This document shows, piece by piece, positions 36,793-47,692 of a DNA stretch of 64,000 nt; the stretch's first letter is position 1; every line of letters starts with the position of its first letter. Location: the NCBI GenBank assembly GCA_034190875.2, contig CM067344.1:74668178-74732177 (forward strand). The letters are read 5' to 3'. This stretch comes from Urechis unicinctus (lineage: Eukaryota > Annelida > Polychaeta > Xenopneusta > Urechidae). The notes under the pieces were generated by a model, which saw only the letters and a program-made list of their open reading frames with translations, searched no databases and was not told where the DNA came from. The translations under genes were made by a program, and so were the position numbers.

Positions 36793-38109
36793 TCAACATT
36801 GATGTGAAGTGCAGACCACTCGAAATAAAACGTACAGCGACTCACTCATGACGGTATATAATATATCTATAATTATATTACCGTCGATCGCGGCTAGCCC
36901 AGCCGGAGCAACCAACAGTTCAGTTCACTAGCACCCACTATGAAAAGGCAGAGCGCACCGAGCGAAATTCACCGACCACAGTTCGTTCGAACTGCAGTCC
37001 TCAGAAAAGAAATTTCACATTCAACATTAACAGATTAACTGAATACTGAGACTAGCTAACAATATTTTGATTGAAAATTATCGCAGTAGTCAGTAATGGT
37101 TTATTTACTGATACTCAGCATAGAAATATTATTAGTCGGGGTTGCTCGCATAGTTTAAGCTAACACAGCTTGAGAGATCAGCAAATTCGCAAGCCATTAA
37201 GTAGGTTTACCGATTCAGCAGTCCAGTGACAGTGTTATCAACAACCACGCACTTCTATTTTGATATGAACCGGAAATGATCCACGGGACTGTAAATTTGA
37301 AGCCGCGAGAACCCAAGCCACCGCGCCTCGGATCTGATTGGCCAATGCGATGATGGTGGGGTTTTCGAAGTTTCGAATGTGACAAACGGCGCATCGTTCA
37401 AAGGAGAATCAACGTCCCTTGCTATCCCAAGCTCCATTTTTAATTGAGAAGAAGACTATGGCATTTGTTCGACCATCATAAAACGGTAACGGAACAAAGT
37501 ACGTTTTCTCATTTAATGCATTTAATAATTATTAATTTGTATGGAGAAAATAGCTAAGCGATTTCGGCTCGTAGACTACTTGATAACATCAACAATTCAA
37601 ATTTTACACCTAGACTAGAGCAACCATTTGTTTGACTTCACCTGCGATCAATACGTGTTAATTATATACACAAATATCGGATGAACAGCTCAATATACCG
37701 TATGTTCATATGTCAACGCGATTGGTGCTACATTTCATGAATTAATCTTAATCAAACCCCTGTGAATCAAACCGCCATAATAAAAACACCAGCTGGTTAA
37801 TGGCGTTTTTAAAAGAAAATTCAGGACAAGGGCTCTATTTAATATGTAAGCATGCGTTATTTGATGAGTTCGAAAATAGGTTAGACAACTATAAGTCGAG
37901 TCCAATATAGACCAACTTTGGTTTGATAACGAAATATCTATTTTGGATCGTACAACAGTTCTTTATTTGTTTAACGCACTCTCAATAGGTACCGTGAACC
38001 AACTTAGTCTAGTATACCATGACTTAAATATATTCCTCACATATCAAAACACTTAAAAATGTTCCAGTATGTCTCTTATATAATTGGGCCGAATTGGTTG
38101 TTTTTACAG
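36793..38109. promoter_or_regulatory. FBXO5/43 upstream region with CHR-like sites
   Basis: An acceptor (TTTTTACAG) at 38,101-38,109 shows that the Emi gene has a noncoding first exon upstream. Near 37.3 kb is a compact cluster: the palindrome ATTGGCCAAT (37,337-37,346, a CCAAT box on both strands) followed by two TTCGAA words (37,364-37,369 and 37,372-37,377). CCAAT plus TTYGAA (CHR) is the known arrangement in cell-cycle promoters bound by NF-Y and DREAM/MuvB. The sites are seen; their role here is inferred. No other gene was seen in the interval. Confidence 0.4.
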
Positions 38110-38134
38110 ATTTAACATTACTTGCTGTCAAGAA

Positions 38135-39793
38135 ATGGAAAACCCAAGAAAAATGACATCTCCCAGAAGAAGTCTGCGACTTAACTCGGCAAGGTCCCCA
38201 TACTTAGATCAGGGTGCTGGTTCATCCTTCATCACACACTATGAAAGTTCGAAAAATACAGAAGAGGTCAGGAATAAGCACAAGAGCAACAACAGACTGA
38301 CAAGCACACCATTCAGCCATGGTCCTCAACCAAAATTTGCTGCCAACGACAGTGGAATTTCCCTTGGGTCACCTCATGTCACACTAAACAGTGATGCAAG
38401 CATTTTAGCTTCCCCTGAAGTTGAGAAAAACTTATTGCCCCTGAGTTTTCGTGTAAAACCAGGGTACTTTGACTTTGTTTGCCAGTCTTATGAATCTGAC
38501 ATTTTATCCCTACCACAAGTGAAGTTGATATCAGAAAGTGAACTCCATGAGTTTTCGAGCTACAGCTCTATCGAAGATCTCTCTGCATCATATGAGCCCT
38601 CTCAGACGTCGGATTATTATTTTTCTTGTGATTCATCAAACGATGACTTTCCATCATTTGTATCATCCAGTTTGGATCTGGATTTTCATCCAGACTTACA
38701 GAATTCTACTGCAGAAATAGAATTTGAAAAGGTGATAACACAATTCTGTCTTTGTGACCCACAACGAACAATTGGTCGTAAAATTGGATGTTCTGCCATA
38801 GACTATGTGACAAAGCTTCATTCTCGGAATATAGTTTGTGCCTTGGATCTCATACTGTCATTTCTTGATGGTCAAACCCTCTCCAGGTAAGCATCCAGCT
38901 ATGATGTTCATGTAATACTGCTTGTTTTACAATAATTAAATAGGTAGATTTGTCATTAAATTGATGTTCATGGCTTGAATGAATGTTGCAGGATGAAAGC
39001 AGTTAACAAATCCTGGAAAACAATTGTACAATACAGTCATATAGCCGATCAGAAATTGCAAGAATTGAAGCTTGAAAATGTGAAGACAGTCACTTCAGAA
39101 GAGGATCCTATGAAGGTTAGTTACAATGAAATCCACTTTAGGTGCCATGTTAGAAATTTTTCTCATGACTGCAACTAGTCTAGGAAAACAATTGTCCATT
39201 TTCCACATCTTCTTTCTCAATAGCTGATGTTAATGGATTGTTACCCAAGCTTATGTGGAATATATATAACATTACAGGAAAATTCAATGAAGGGGAGCAG
39301 CAACATTAATCGAGTGCCATTGGCCACTTCAGCTATTTCAATCAATTTGAACCACTCTATGGCAACCAAATCACCAGTCCAGAATGCTACACCCAAGAAT
39401 AAAAGTGTCTCTAAGTCCAGCGAACCCTATTGGAAGGTCAGTGATTTAATGTTTTTAAAAGCAAACAACTTGAAGAGTAAGCTAGATTCACACCATCAGG
39501 GCATTCTCACTTTTCTGGTCCGTAAAAATAAAAGGTATGTTCTATTTCAGGCAGCTAAACACCTTCGCAATGATCAGAGCTTGAGGAAGTGTCCTAGATG
39601 TGGCAGTCCTGCTCAAGCTGACACAGTTCAAGAGCGTGCCACATGCTGCCTTGACAGTTGTGGATTTGACTTTTGTATTAGCTGCCTGAAAACGTTTCAC
39701 CAGAGTCGTTCCTGTAAAAGTGCTTTATCGAGTAAGAGCAGCAAGCTGCATGTGAGCAGTCGGAAAAGCCGAAGGAATCTCAAGAGATTATGA
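38135..39793 (+). CDS. FBXO5: Emi-type APC/C inhibitor, F-box only protein 5/43
   Basis: Inhibitor of the anaphase-promoting complex. Exons: 38135-38886, 38992-39115, 39278-39436, 39551-39793, giving 425 aa (human EMI1 447). The start MENPRK is chosen because an acceptor at 38,109 removes the longer upstream frame. A phosphodegron-like DSG followed four residues later by Ser lies at residues 72-79. An F-box (DYVTKLHSRNIVCALDLI, then FLDGQTLS) spans exons 1-2. RVPL in exon 3 may be the D-box. Exon 4 is the zinc-binding region with eight Cys/His ligand candidates (CPRCGSPAQ, CGFDFCISCLKTFH), and the chain ends in the RL tail (NLKRL) that docks on APC/C. The 114-nt intron 3 is open in frame, so retention would insert 38 residues. 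EMI1 and EMI2 (FBXO43) are vertebrate paralogues, so the symbol is approximate. Tail-to-tail with TSEN34. Confidence 0.88.
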
Positions 39794-40197
39794 TGGCTTA
39801 TGTTTAGTCTATTTTGGGGGCATTTTAAAAAATAATTGTAACCAATAAGCTGGTTGTTAGTTGTGATTGTCACCTGGTGTGATCAGTCATTTTCCTGTAT
39901 GTATGTGATGTGAGTGTGACAGTGTATGTGATCATATATATGTGAAACTAAATTAAGAGATAACATTGCTGCTAAGTGTTCTAATTTGAATAAGTGTTCA
40001 TATGCAATCAATTTCCTCCCTTTACATATATGTACTAAATGTGCATTTTTAATGTGCAATCTTAACTGTCAATAAATATTGAAATTTGTATGTGTTGCAT
40101 TATATTAACTCAAGCATCTATGACTGCATTGTATAGTTGTATTTAATAATTAAAAATCCACACTTTTAAAAAATCTATATATTTTAATAAATGATGG
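39794..40197. other. FBXO5/TSEN34 tail-to-tail interval
   Basis: Only 404 bp separate the two stop codons. An AATAAATATTG word near 40,072 probably polyadenylates the Emi gene. The 3' ends may overlap. Confidence 0.6.
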
Positions 40198-41660
40198 TTA
40201 GCTTATCCCTGCCCATTGAAGGGTGGTATAGTTCACTTTCTGGTCATCTATTCCAAAGCACAACAACACCAATTTCTTCACACTTGTCCCAAGTCTGGCC
40301 ATAGAAGCCATGTCCAAGTTGTTCAACGTACGACCCCTTGGAATGCACACTGCAATGTATCTAGAGTGGTATTGAGATGGATCACCTGTACACACACAAA
40401 ATTGTGTGGATGCAGTCAACTATCTGAAAGGATAGCTCACTAAGTCAAAAGATCATTTTGTTACTTTAATTATTATTGGAGTGATGGGGGAATATATTAA
40501 GCTTCAGTCATATACCTGGGTACACAAGAAAGTCCCCACCAAATTTTCCAGCAGCAGTAAGGTAAAATCCTCGCTTCCAAAGATCAGAAAACACAAGGCA
40601 ACGCAGCTTGTCACTGTCAGATACAGGAAATTTCCAAACGGCAGGAGTCAAATGTTCATACTGTTCAGTTATCACTGAAGCATAAACACCATATCATCCC
40701 TAAAATAGTGCACAACCATTTCCTGGCAGATATCTCTGTCTTCCCCAGGGTAAAGACCTCACCTCCATCCACACCAAGTTCCTCTGGCTTTTGTATTTCC
40801 ACATTTAAGTTCACTGATGACAATACACCACTTAACGCAAATAACAGAAGTAGTTTTAGTGAAACATAAGCCTAACCAAATGTCTTTGCTCCTATCCAAT
40901 TGGATGAGCTTTAATGTACCCACTAAATGTGGAAGATAAAGACTAACCAGTAGGTATCTGCACAAATGTGCTAGTTTCTGGCATAAGTGGAATTTCAATT
41001 TCATCTTTGTTGAAGGTAATTTTTCCTATTTCCTCCCACTTCTCAGCTGGAATTTCTTTCCCTTCACCTTCTTGTTGTTCTAATAATTTCTTCATCTTCT
41101 TTCTTTTCCCAACAATAATTTGCTCTGAACAGGCTTCCATTTCTTTAAGTCGCTCTTCTTTCCTCAATTCACACTATTTGAAAAAACATTTTTCACAAAA
41201 TTTGCATCGAAGTTTATCACTCATCTATCAGATCGCACATATGTACAACAATATATGAGAATGAAACATTCTCTGAATGTAGAATCAATTATTACCTGTT
41301 GCTTGTACATAATTTTTTGACTTTCTACAAACTCATTTTTCTTTTCAAGCGATGGAGGAGAAGGTGTACTGCATCCACCCATGATAACAGCAAAGCCTTC
41401 ACAAACAATACATTTCAGACGTGGCTAAAAGAAAATTGATAAGGAGTTGCAATAACTTAACAAAAAGTTCCATGCCCACCATTTTCTTTCAACAATGCTG
41501 CTTCTTCTTTTAACAACTGTAAAGGCAATCCTAAACACTGGTTCTGTCTTGGCAATCTTGGCAAGCACCCAACAAGGTGTCCAACAATACGGTATTCTTC
41601 TCGTGCTTTGCAGGCTTCTGTTCCACGAGATACAACAACAAAATTAATGGCATACAGGAT
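40198..41660 (-). CDS. TSEN34: tRNA-splicing endonuclease subunit Sen34 (5' end not located)
   Basis: Catalytic subunit of the tRNA-splicing endonuclease, which cuts the 3' splice site of intron-containing pre-tRNAs. Exons read leftwards: about 41660-41480, 41396-41296, 41173-40948, 40674-40516, 40385-40198, all phase-consistent. The first visible exon carries INFVVVSRGTEA and LPRQNQCLGLPLQL, matching the Sen34 N-terminal domain. Exon 3 is a Lys/Glu-rich linker ending FVQIPT. The last two exons hold the nuclease fold: FSDLWKRGFYLTAAGKFGGD, then VYPGDPSQYHSRYIAVCI and LGTSVKK. The presumed catalytic Tyr, His (eight residues later) and Lys are all present. No in-frame ATG precedes INFVVV before a stop, so the start codon must be in an upstream exon I could not find. 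Divergent from TSEN54. Confidence 0.92.
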
Positions 41661-44529
41661 ATATAGTGGTCCCCCTCCTATATGGCTCCCCCTATTGACT
41701 AGCTGATCTGGGTATCATACACAATATACTCATATCATATACTCTGTGACATATTTAATAAACATCTTACACAAATTTATGGTTGACATTGCTTATGAGT
41801 TACGCAATGATTCAAATAATTAATATCTTAATTTATACCAGTAGAATACTTGTTTGGATAAAAAAAGTTTGATAGGATGAGAGAATTATTGTATTTGTTT
41901 TTCAAGCTGAACGCATGTCTGGGTGGCTCCTCCAGCAGCAGCGGCTCATCAGCCTTAGTTGGAGTCTCCTTATCAATTGTTCATTGTTTATATGTTCAAT
42001 TGGTTAATAAATTGATCTCTCTCTCCTTGAGTCGAAACTTTTAGTGTTGATATGGGCGATAATACAAGAGAAACATCACATAAGAATTACCTCGAGCTGT
42101 CCAAATGAATGGTGTCCCAGAGATCACGGTTATAGTTATCATATTATCAATTTAGTCGCCAATCGTGCATGTATAAGCTAGATACACATGTTAGGTATCT
42201 TAGGTAAATACGTGTGTAGCACTTTTCTCTGTTAGCTGGTAAGGTAATTTCCAATCGTAATTTCCAGTGGTTTTGTCGAACAGACCGCACAGATGGGGAG
42301 CAAGTTTCGATCAAATTTGCCCAATCACCGTTCACTTCTGGAGCAATCGAATAATTCGTAGGATATGTTACATCGTGATGGACAAGTTTTCTATCTCGAT
42401 GACCGTATTTGACCTGTGAAGACCTGATTGTTTTTGTCACTATTGGTTATTTTGAAAGATGAGCGGGCGTGTTTTGAGGTTTGCTCTATCTAATACGCTA
42501 ATACTCGATCTACAGTTGAGTTATGCAATGAGCGATAATATGCGTTCGAACTGACTGTTACAGTTAGGTATGTGACAAAAAAAAAATAGACCGCTAGCTC
42601 TATTTTAGAATTGAATTGAATTTTTTCATTCTGATAGAGCTTAATAAAAGAAACAAAATGACACCAAGATTATAAAAATATGTAAAGAAATAAGAAAGTT
42701 ATGTCGATTTTAGTCCAATGAAAACTAATTAATTTGTCCCTCCGTTTTGCATTGACTAGGCCAAAATAGTGTGATCCGGGAAATGAATTAGCCATAACTT
42801 TCTAGTTTTTCAAGATAATTCAATGAAATTTTCAGGACATTGAGAATAGGGTCTCTGCTATGATATGCATGATCTTATTCAACATAACATCAGTTTACAT
42901 ATCTTTATTAGTTAAAAAATTATTAGCTAATAAAGGGGCGGAAATTTTATCAACACCAGTCTGATGGCAAGAGATGTGAGAATATATCAAGTGCCTTGCA
43001 ATCAAGAAATTCAAGAAAGGTTTATTGAAAAGTAAAGAAACACATAATTAATATATATGTATAATCAGCTGTGTACAGCAACATTATCCCAGAAAAATAT
43101 ATTCAGCAATATACAGTCAGGTGAGTAGTCTATACAACATTTTTCAATCAGAAATAACTAGTTCTCCCAGTAACAAATCAGTGGCTGCAGAATAAACAGA
43201 AACATCAGTATCCTGTGCATCATTGTATTCTTGGTCTTCAGTCCAATATGCAATTTTGTACAATTTTCCCTTCCTTTTACTCTCCCATGATGGTCACTCA
43301 ACTTTCTAAATTTATCTAGAGTCTGTGACACTAGTCTTTTGATATCGCAATTTAAAGAATGACCAGGAGCTGTTGCAAAACGCGCCTCCTTCAACTGTCG
43401 CTCAGTCTCAGTACGGCTGTTCCCAAATGTCAGGTATAGATGTAGCACATGTCCATTTTTTAATGGATTGACTGAACTGGAAGGAAGTGTGCTTTCTTGC
43501 TATGCCAGGCCGAGACTCTGCTAGTTTACAGAATTTCTTCTTTGGAGGCATCTTTCAGTTCTTTTCGCGTCAAGGAAGTGACGTTCAGTTCTTAAAAGAA
43601 CTTTTCGCTTCAAGGAAATGTTCAGATTGTGAAGAGTTGCAATTCGGTCGCCTATGGTTTAACCGTATAGGTTATATGAATGTAGATGCGTGAGGGTCAG
43701 GTTATATACAGTCAAGAACAGAGACAGAGACAGTTTGTCCGTTGCTGGATCCTTTTGATCTAGACTCGGCAGCTCTGAGCTGCTTAGTGCGCCATGGTGC
43801 GTTGCGCGCAACGTGACGAATTGCGCTTTTGATGTTGTCCACCACGGTAGGCGACTATTACGTCCATAGGTTTGAATTATCCGCTTCTGACAAAACCCAT
43901 TAACCGTCATTTATATTTTGAAACGAGAATGGGAGAAAACTTAACTATCGTTTTTATCGAGTTTTAAAAATATAAATTTAACATTGCGGGATAAGCGCAG
44001 CCGCTTTTTGCGACGTTCAGCTGACACTTCCACCATTGCTGGATCTACATGGGGACATTCATATGAGTTATAACTCAAGTTGCCTGCCACCAATGTTAAT
44101 GAAACATTGGCGCAGTTAAGTGCCTTAGATGAAATGTTGTTTTAAACGTTTTAAACGTCTATTAACTTTAGGATGATGTCTATGCGTGAGAAAGTAGGTT
44201 TTTTGGAGCGTCGAAACTTAACGACAATTTGTAAAATCTCCATATCTCCGCAATGACGTGACGGAATCAAAAAATTCGAAAACGAGGGAAAAATAGGGGT
44301 TTCCATCTATGTAATAGAAGAATTCCCTGTGGAAATCTCTACAACAGCCAATCCGTAGCCAGGATATCATTGATCGCCCTGCGCGGGATAAGCGAGAGAC
44401 CCAAGCTGCGGTCTGCGGACATCGGCCCAGGCCTACCGCTTGGGATTGCCACATACCTATTACAGTGTTTAGATTGGTGCTTTACCATATTTCTTGGAGC
44501 TTTTACATGAGATCCCTGGACTTGGCTAG
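41661..44529. other. Upstream of TSEN34, no gene assigned
   Basis: It should contain the missing first TSEN34 exon and promoter. A minus-strand 96-codon ORF at 43,158-43,448 (RTETERQLKEARFATAPG, DIKRLVSQTLDKFRKLSD) looks more protein-like than its neighbours, but I recognise no family. Near 43,555-43,620 a short GTTCAGTTCTT motif is repeated directly and in inverted form. The remainder is AT-rich. Confidence 0.4.
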
Positions 44530-44534
44530 ATTAC

Positions 44535-46196
44535 CAGGTCGGGGATCACCGCAGATTGACGTACGTCCCTTAAACGAAGGACGTACCTTGATCAACGTAC
44601 GCCGTACTACAATCGACGGTCAGACAAGATCAGTTCAGCCATACACAGGGTGCTTCCGTAACTCTCCCATATTTTTTCTTACAGCATATTTGATTGGTCA
44701 ACTGTTATTGTGACCCTGTTCATGACACATTTAGCTATATTTAGAATGCTAAATTCCCTACCTGCGTCATTTTGGGAGTCTCCATTAGCTGACTGTATGT
44801 CAACGCATGCGATCTTTTCCCGATTGTCGTGTCTTTGTTTCATCGTATCTTCTTTTAATCAAACAGTAGGGTATTAATTCTCCTTTCTCCCGATAAAATA
44901 TTCATTCCTCTAGTCTTTTAAGTAATTTTAATTAAATTGTATGTCCGCAACTTCAGATATTGTGGAAATTATAAGTGTACCTGAGGTGCAAAGGTCGCCG
45001 TACGTTAAACGAAGGACGATGGGGTACTTAAATCGAGGTTTGGTTTAACAAATGAGAGTCTCAATACAGTATTTGCTTCTTGTTAGTTTTTTGTTTACCA
45101 AATTCACAAAGGAGAATAGTCCTGTGGAATTATGAATAATATTAGCAGCCAGTAGAATTGCTACCAACACTGAAATGCTCTTCCAAAATGTTTCCATTTA
45201 GGTTCCTGTGAATTATCAAAATATATGTTATTTTACTTGACTCAACTCACACCTTATTTGACTTTGACTTCATCAACAACAATATCAAGCATTTGATTCA
45301 AGTTATGTAACCATCATGTTTAGAAACGTGGAAAGTTATTTCTGTGTTGGATACAAAAAATCTATAAATGTATACTCCCACTTTCTTCCGCTTTAAAATG
45401 TTTGATTGAAGATTAGGAACTGATGAAATAATGCATGCAGGTTGAAGATCATTGTCTACAAAATGTGGGAAAATGCAAACATGCTCATCTTAGCATGCAT
45501 AAGAATTTGCAAAATTCAATGTTTTTGATCCAAATACATGCATGGATCGCATCACTTACTGGGAAGGGTTTTTGGATGGCACTTTGCAGTTACAAGGAGA
45601 AAGGGTAAATATTATGTATAAATAAATAAAAATATCAACAAAGTATATGTAGTTACCAAGACAAACTTCCAAAATGCACGTTGTTCATTTATTTGATTCG
45701 TACTTGAATCGAGGGACGCTGCGTACGTCGATTGACGTCTGACAGTGTTGACTCGACATTCTCATTTGTTCAAAGTCGGTTTTTAAGCTAGGCGGACATA
45801 AAAATTCAATAAAACTTCGTCAAACAATTCATTTTAATGTAAGTTACTACCAGACATTGTTATTAACAGATAAGATGGTATTTTAGGGTCGAATAAACGG
45901 CTTCAAATACGGCGATGAGTTCGGACGCAGCAGTGCACTTGCCTGAAATCAGCTGTTGGGGAACCCCTACGATGCTTAGTCGGTCCGTTGCTGGGAGCTA
46001 AATTTAGTCAATGATGTCATGAATCTATTTAAACGAACCCGAGATAATACAATCGTTAGCGAGTCTTCGTAATTTAGATTATTCTCGGGACCCCGCGCAT
46101 ATTGCAACCGTCCGCCGATCGAAGGACGGCGTACGTTGAACGAGATACGTCCTTCGTTTAAGGGACGTACGTCAATCTGCGGTGATCCTCGACCTG
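44535..46196. mobile_element. 1.66-kb element with ~80-bp terminal inverted repeats
   Basis: Both ends start CAGGTCG, then GGATCACCGCAGATTGACG, and remain alike for about 80 bp with roughly eight differences. It is flanked by ATTAC on each side (44,530-44,534 and 46,197-46,201), a perfect 5-bp target duplication. GTACGTC-type words and their complements repeat within the ends and again near 44,988-45,045 and 45,700-45,750. No transposase frame is visible, so it is non-autonomous. The CAGG start hints at hAT, but hAT normally duplicates 8 bp, so the superfamily is left open. Confidence 0.88.
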
Positions 46197-46201
46197 ATTA
46201 C

Positions 46202-47692
46202 TAAGACCTGCGATTCTGGTCAAAACATAGAGTTACCACAAAGGATAAATGTCGCTCATTACCTTTTAAAACAATCCCCAAAATGCATCATGTTCACTTA
46301 GCCCTGCGCACCAACACCAGCTGGTTTCATTACCTTGTTGCCCTGGCTCCCGAACTTGGTTCAACAGAACCAAGTAGACATCGACCAACTCAACACCTAA
46401 GCAACTATGTATTCAAATTATTCTCTTATACGCCAAGCTTTCTTATGAATTATGTTACATGATTGTCTGCAAATTGATCATTGATATTAACTCACTTGGA
46501 AATAGACTCATCCGTTGCTATATTTACAAAGTGTCTGATTGTTATTCAAAATTGTTGCTTTGTGTCGAATAGGGTGTTCACAGGGCCATCCTGTAAGGTT
46601 TGCATGCAAACATCCACACCCATGCAGTCTGTTGTGCTGCAACAGGTCTTATCATTGTCCCTGGCTTAAGCTGATTACGGATTAGGTGGGAGTGGGACCT
46701 GTGTAGGGGAGGAATCGCGGTTTGTCATCTCCAATGACACCTACTTGTTCCCTGGCCTACTGACTCACTGCCTTGTTTGGACAGTATCAGGGCTCATTGA
46801 CCTGTGAGCAGGGTCAGACCTGTTTTCCCATTGTAGAAGAGGCGTTAACATGGTCGGTGTGACCATGCTGTCTGCCAAATGCACTTGGGTGGGGGAGTGG
46901 TTGAGTTTCAGGGTGGGGATAAAAGATCGGACATTGTGACACCCCCCCACCCCCCTTTCCCTGTGGGTCCAAGGGTAGAATAGGGCCACTGTATCCTGCA
47001 TGTCGTAAGAGGCGACTAATCGTGGGCAACCTGTTGGCCATAGGTTGAGTGGAGCGGTCCTTTGAGGTGAGGGTCATACCATATATGGTTGCCCAGATTT
47101 TACCTTGACAAGAGGCTAGAATTCAGGTACATGATACATTTTTCTTAGTTTGTACATGAGGGAGAAGCTTGCCAGGGGAGACGAAGACTGCATGAGAGGC
47201 CATAAACCGATATTAGCTACACCATACAAGACTTATGGTTTTCACATTATGAAGCTTCCTGAAGAAAAACAGCTTCTAAGAATTTAGAAAAAGTCACTTA
47301 GAACACTTGCTCAAGTCAGATCGCCAAATGTCTCTGAAAATGACTGCACTCAGGAGTAAGTGAGGTCTTGCTGATGCGGTAAAGCTTTTGTAGTGCCTCC
47401 CTCCTGGTTGTGAAGACCAACAATTTGTATATGACATTGGGCAACTGATCTAATATAGTGTGTAAGTAATAGGTGTCAAAACGACCGTGAGTGCTTGAGA
47501 TAAGTGAGATTATTAAGATTATAGGATTTTCTATCCATGAGTATCGTGTAAACAGTGGCCCAGAACTCAGGCTGGTGGCCCCTATATTTTGAAACATTGG
47601 GACCAGTCGGAGCCAGGACCACTTGAGCTTATTTCTACCCCTGAATAATTTGCTCATATATTATCATGTGTATTCCATTGTTGTTCATTCAG
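46202..47692. other. Upstream of the first visible TSEN54 exon
   Basis: The TSEN54 start exon and promoter should lie here or further left, but I could not locate them. A repeat-like module at about 46,930-47,090 contains CCTGCATGTCGTAAGAGGCG, which I associate with mollusc interspersed repeats from memory only. A sequence ending TTATTTCTACCCCTG at 47,643 looks like one end of a hAT-like element; its partner end was not found. Confidence 0.4.

Noticed and set aside
44465-44713. 82-codon plus-strand ORF at the left end of the 1.66-kb element
   Set aside because: It crosses the element boundary and the palindromic inverted repeat and has no family features.
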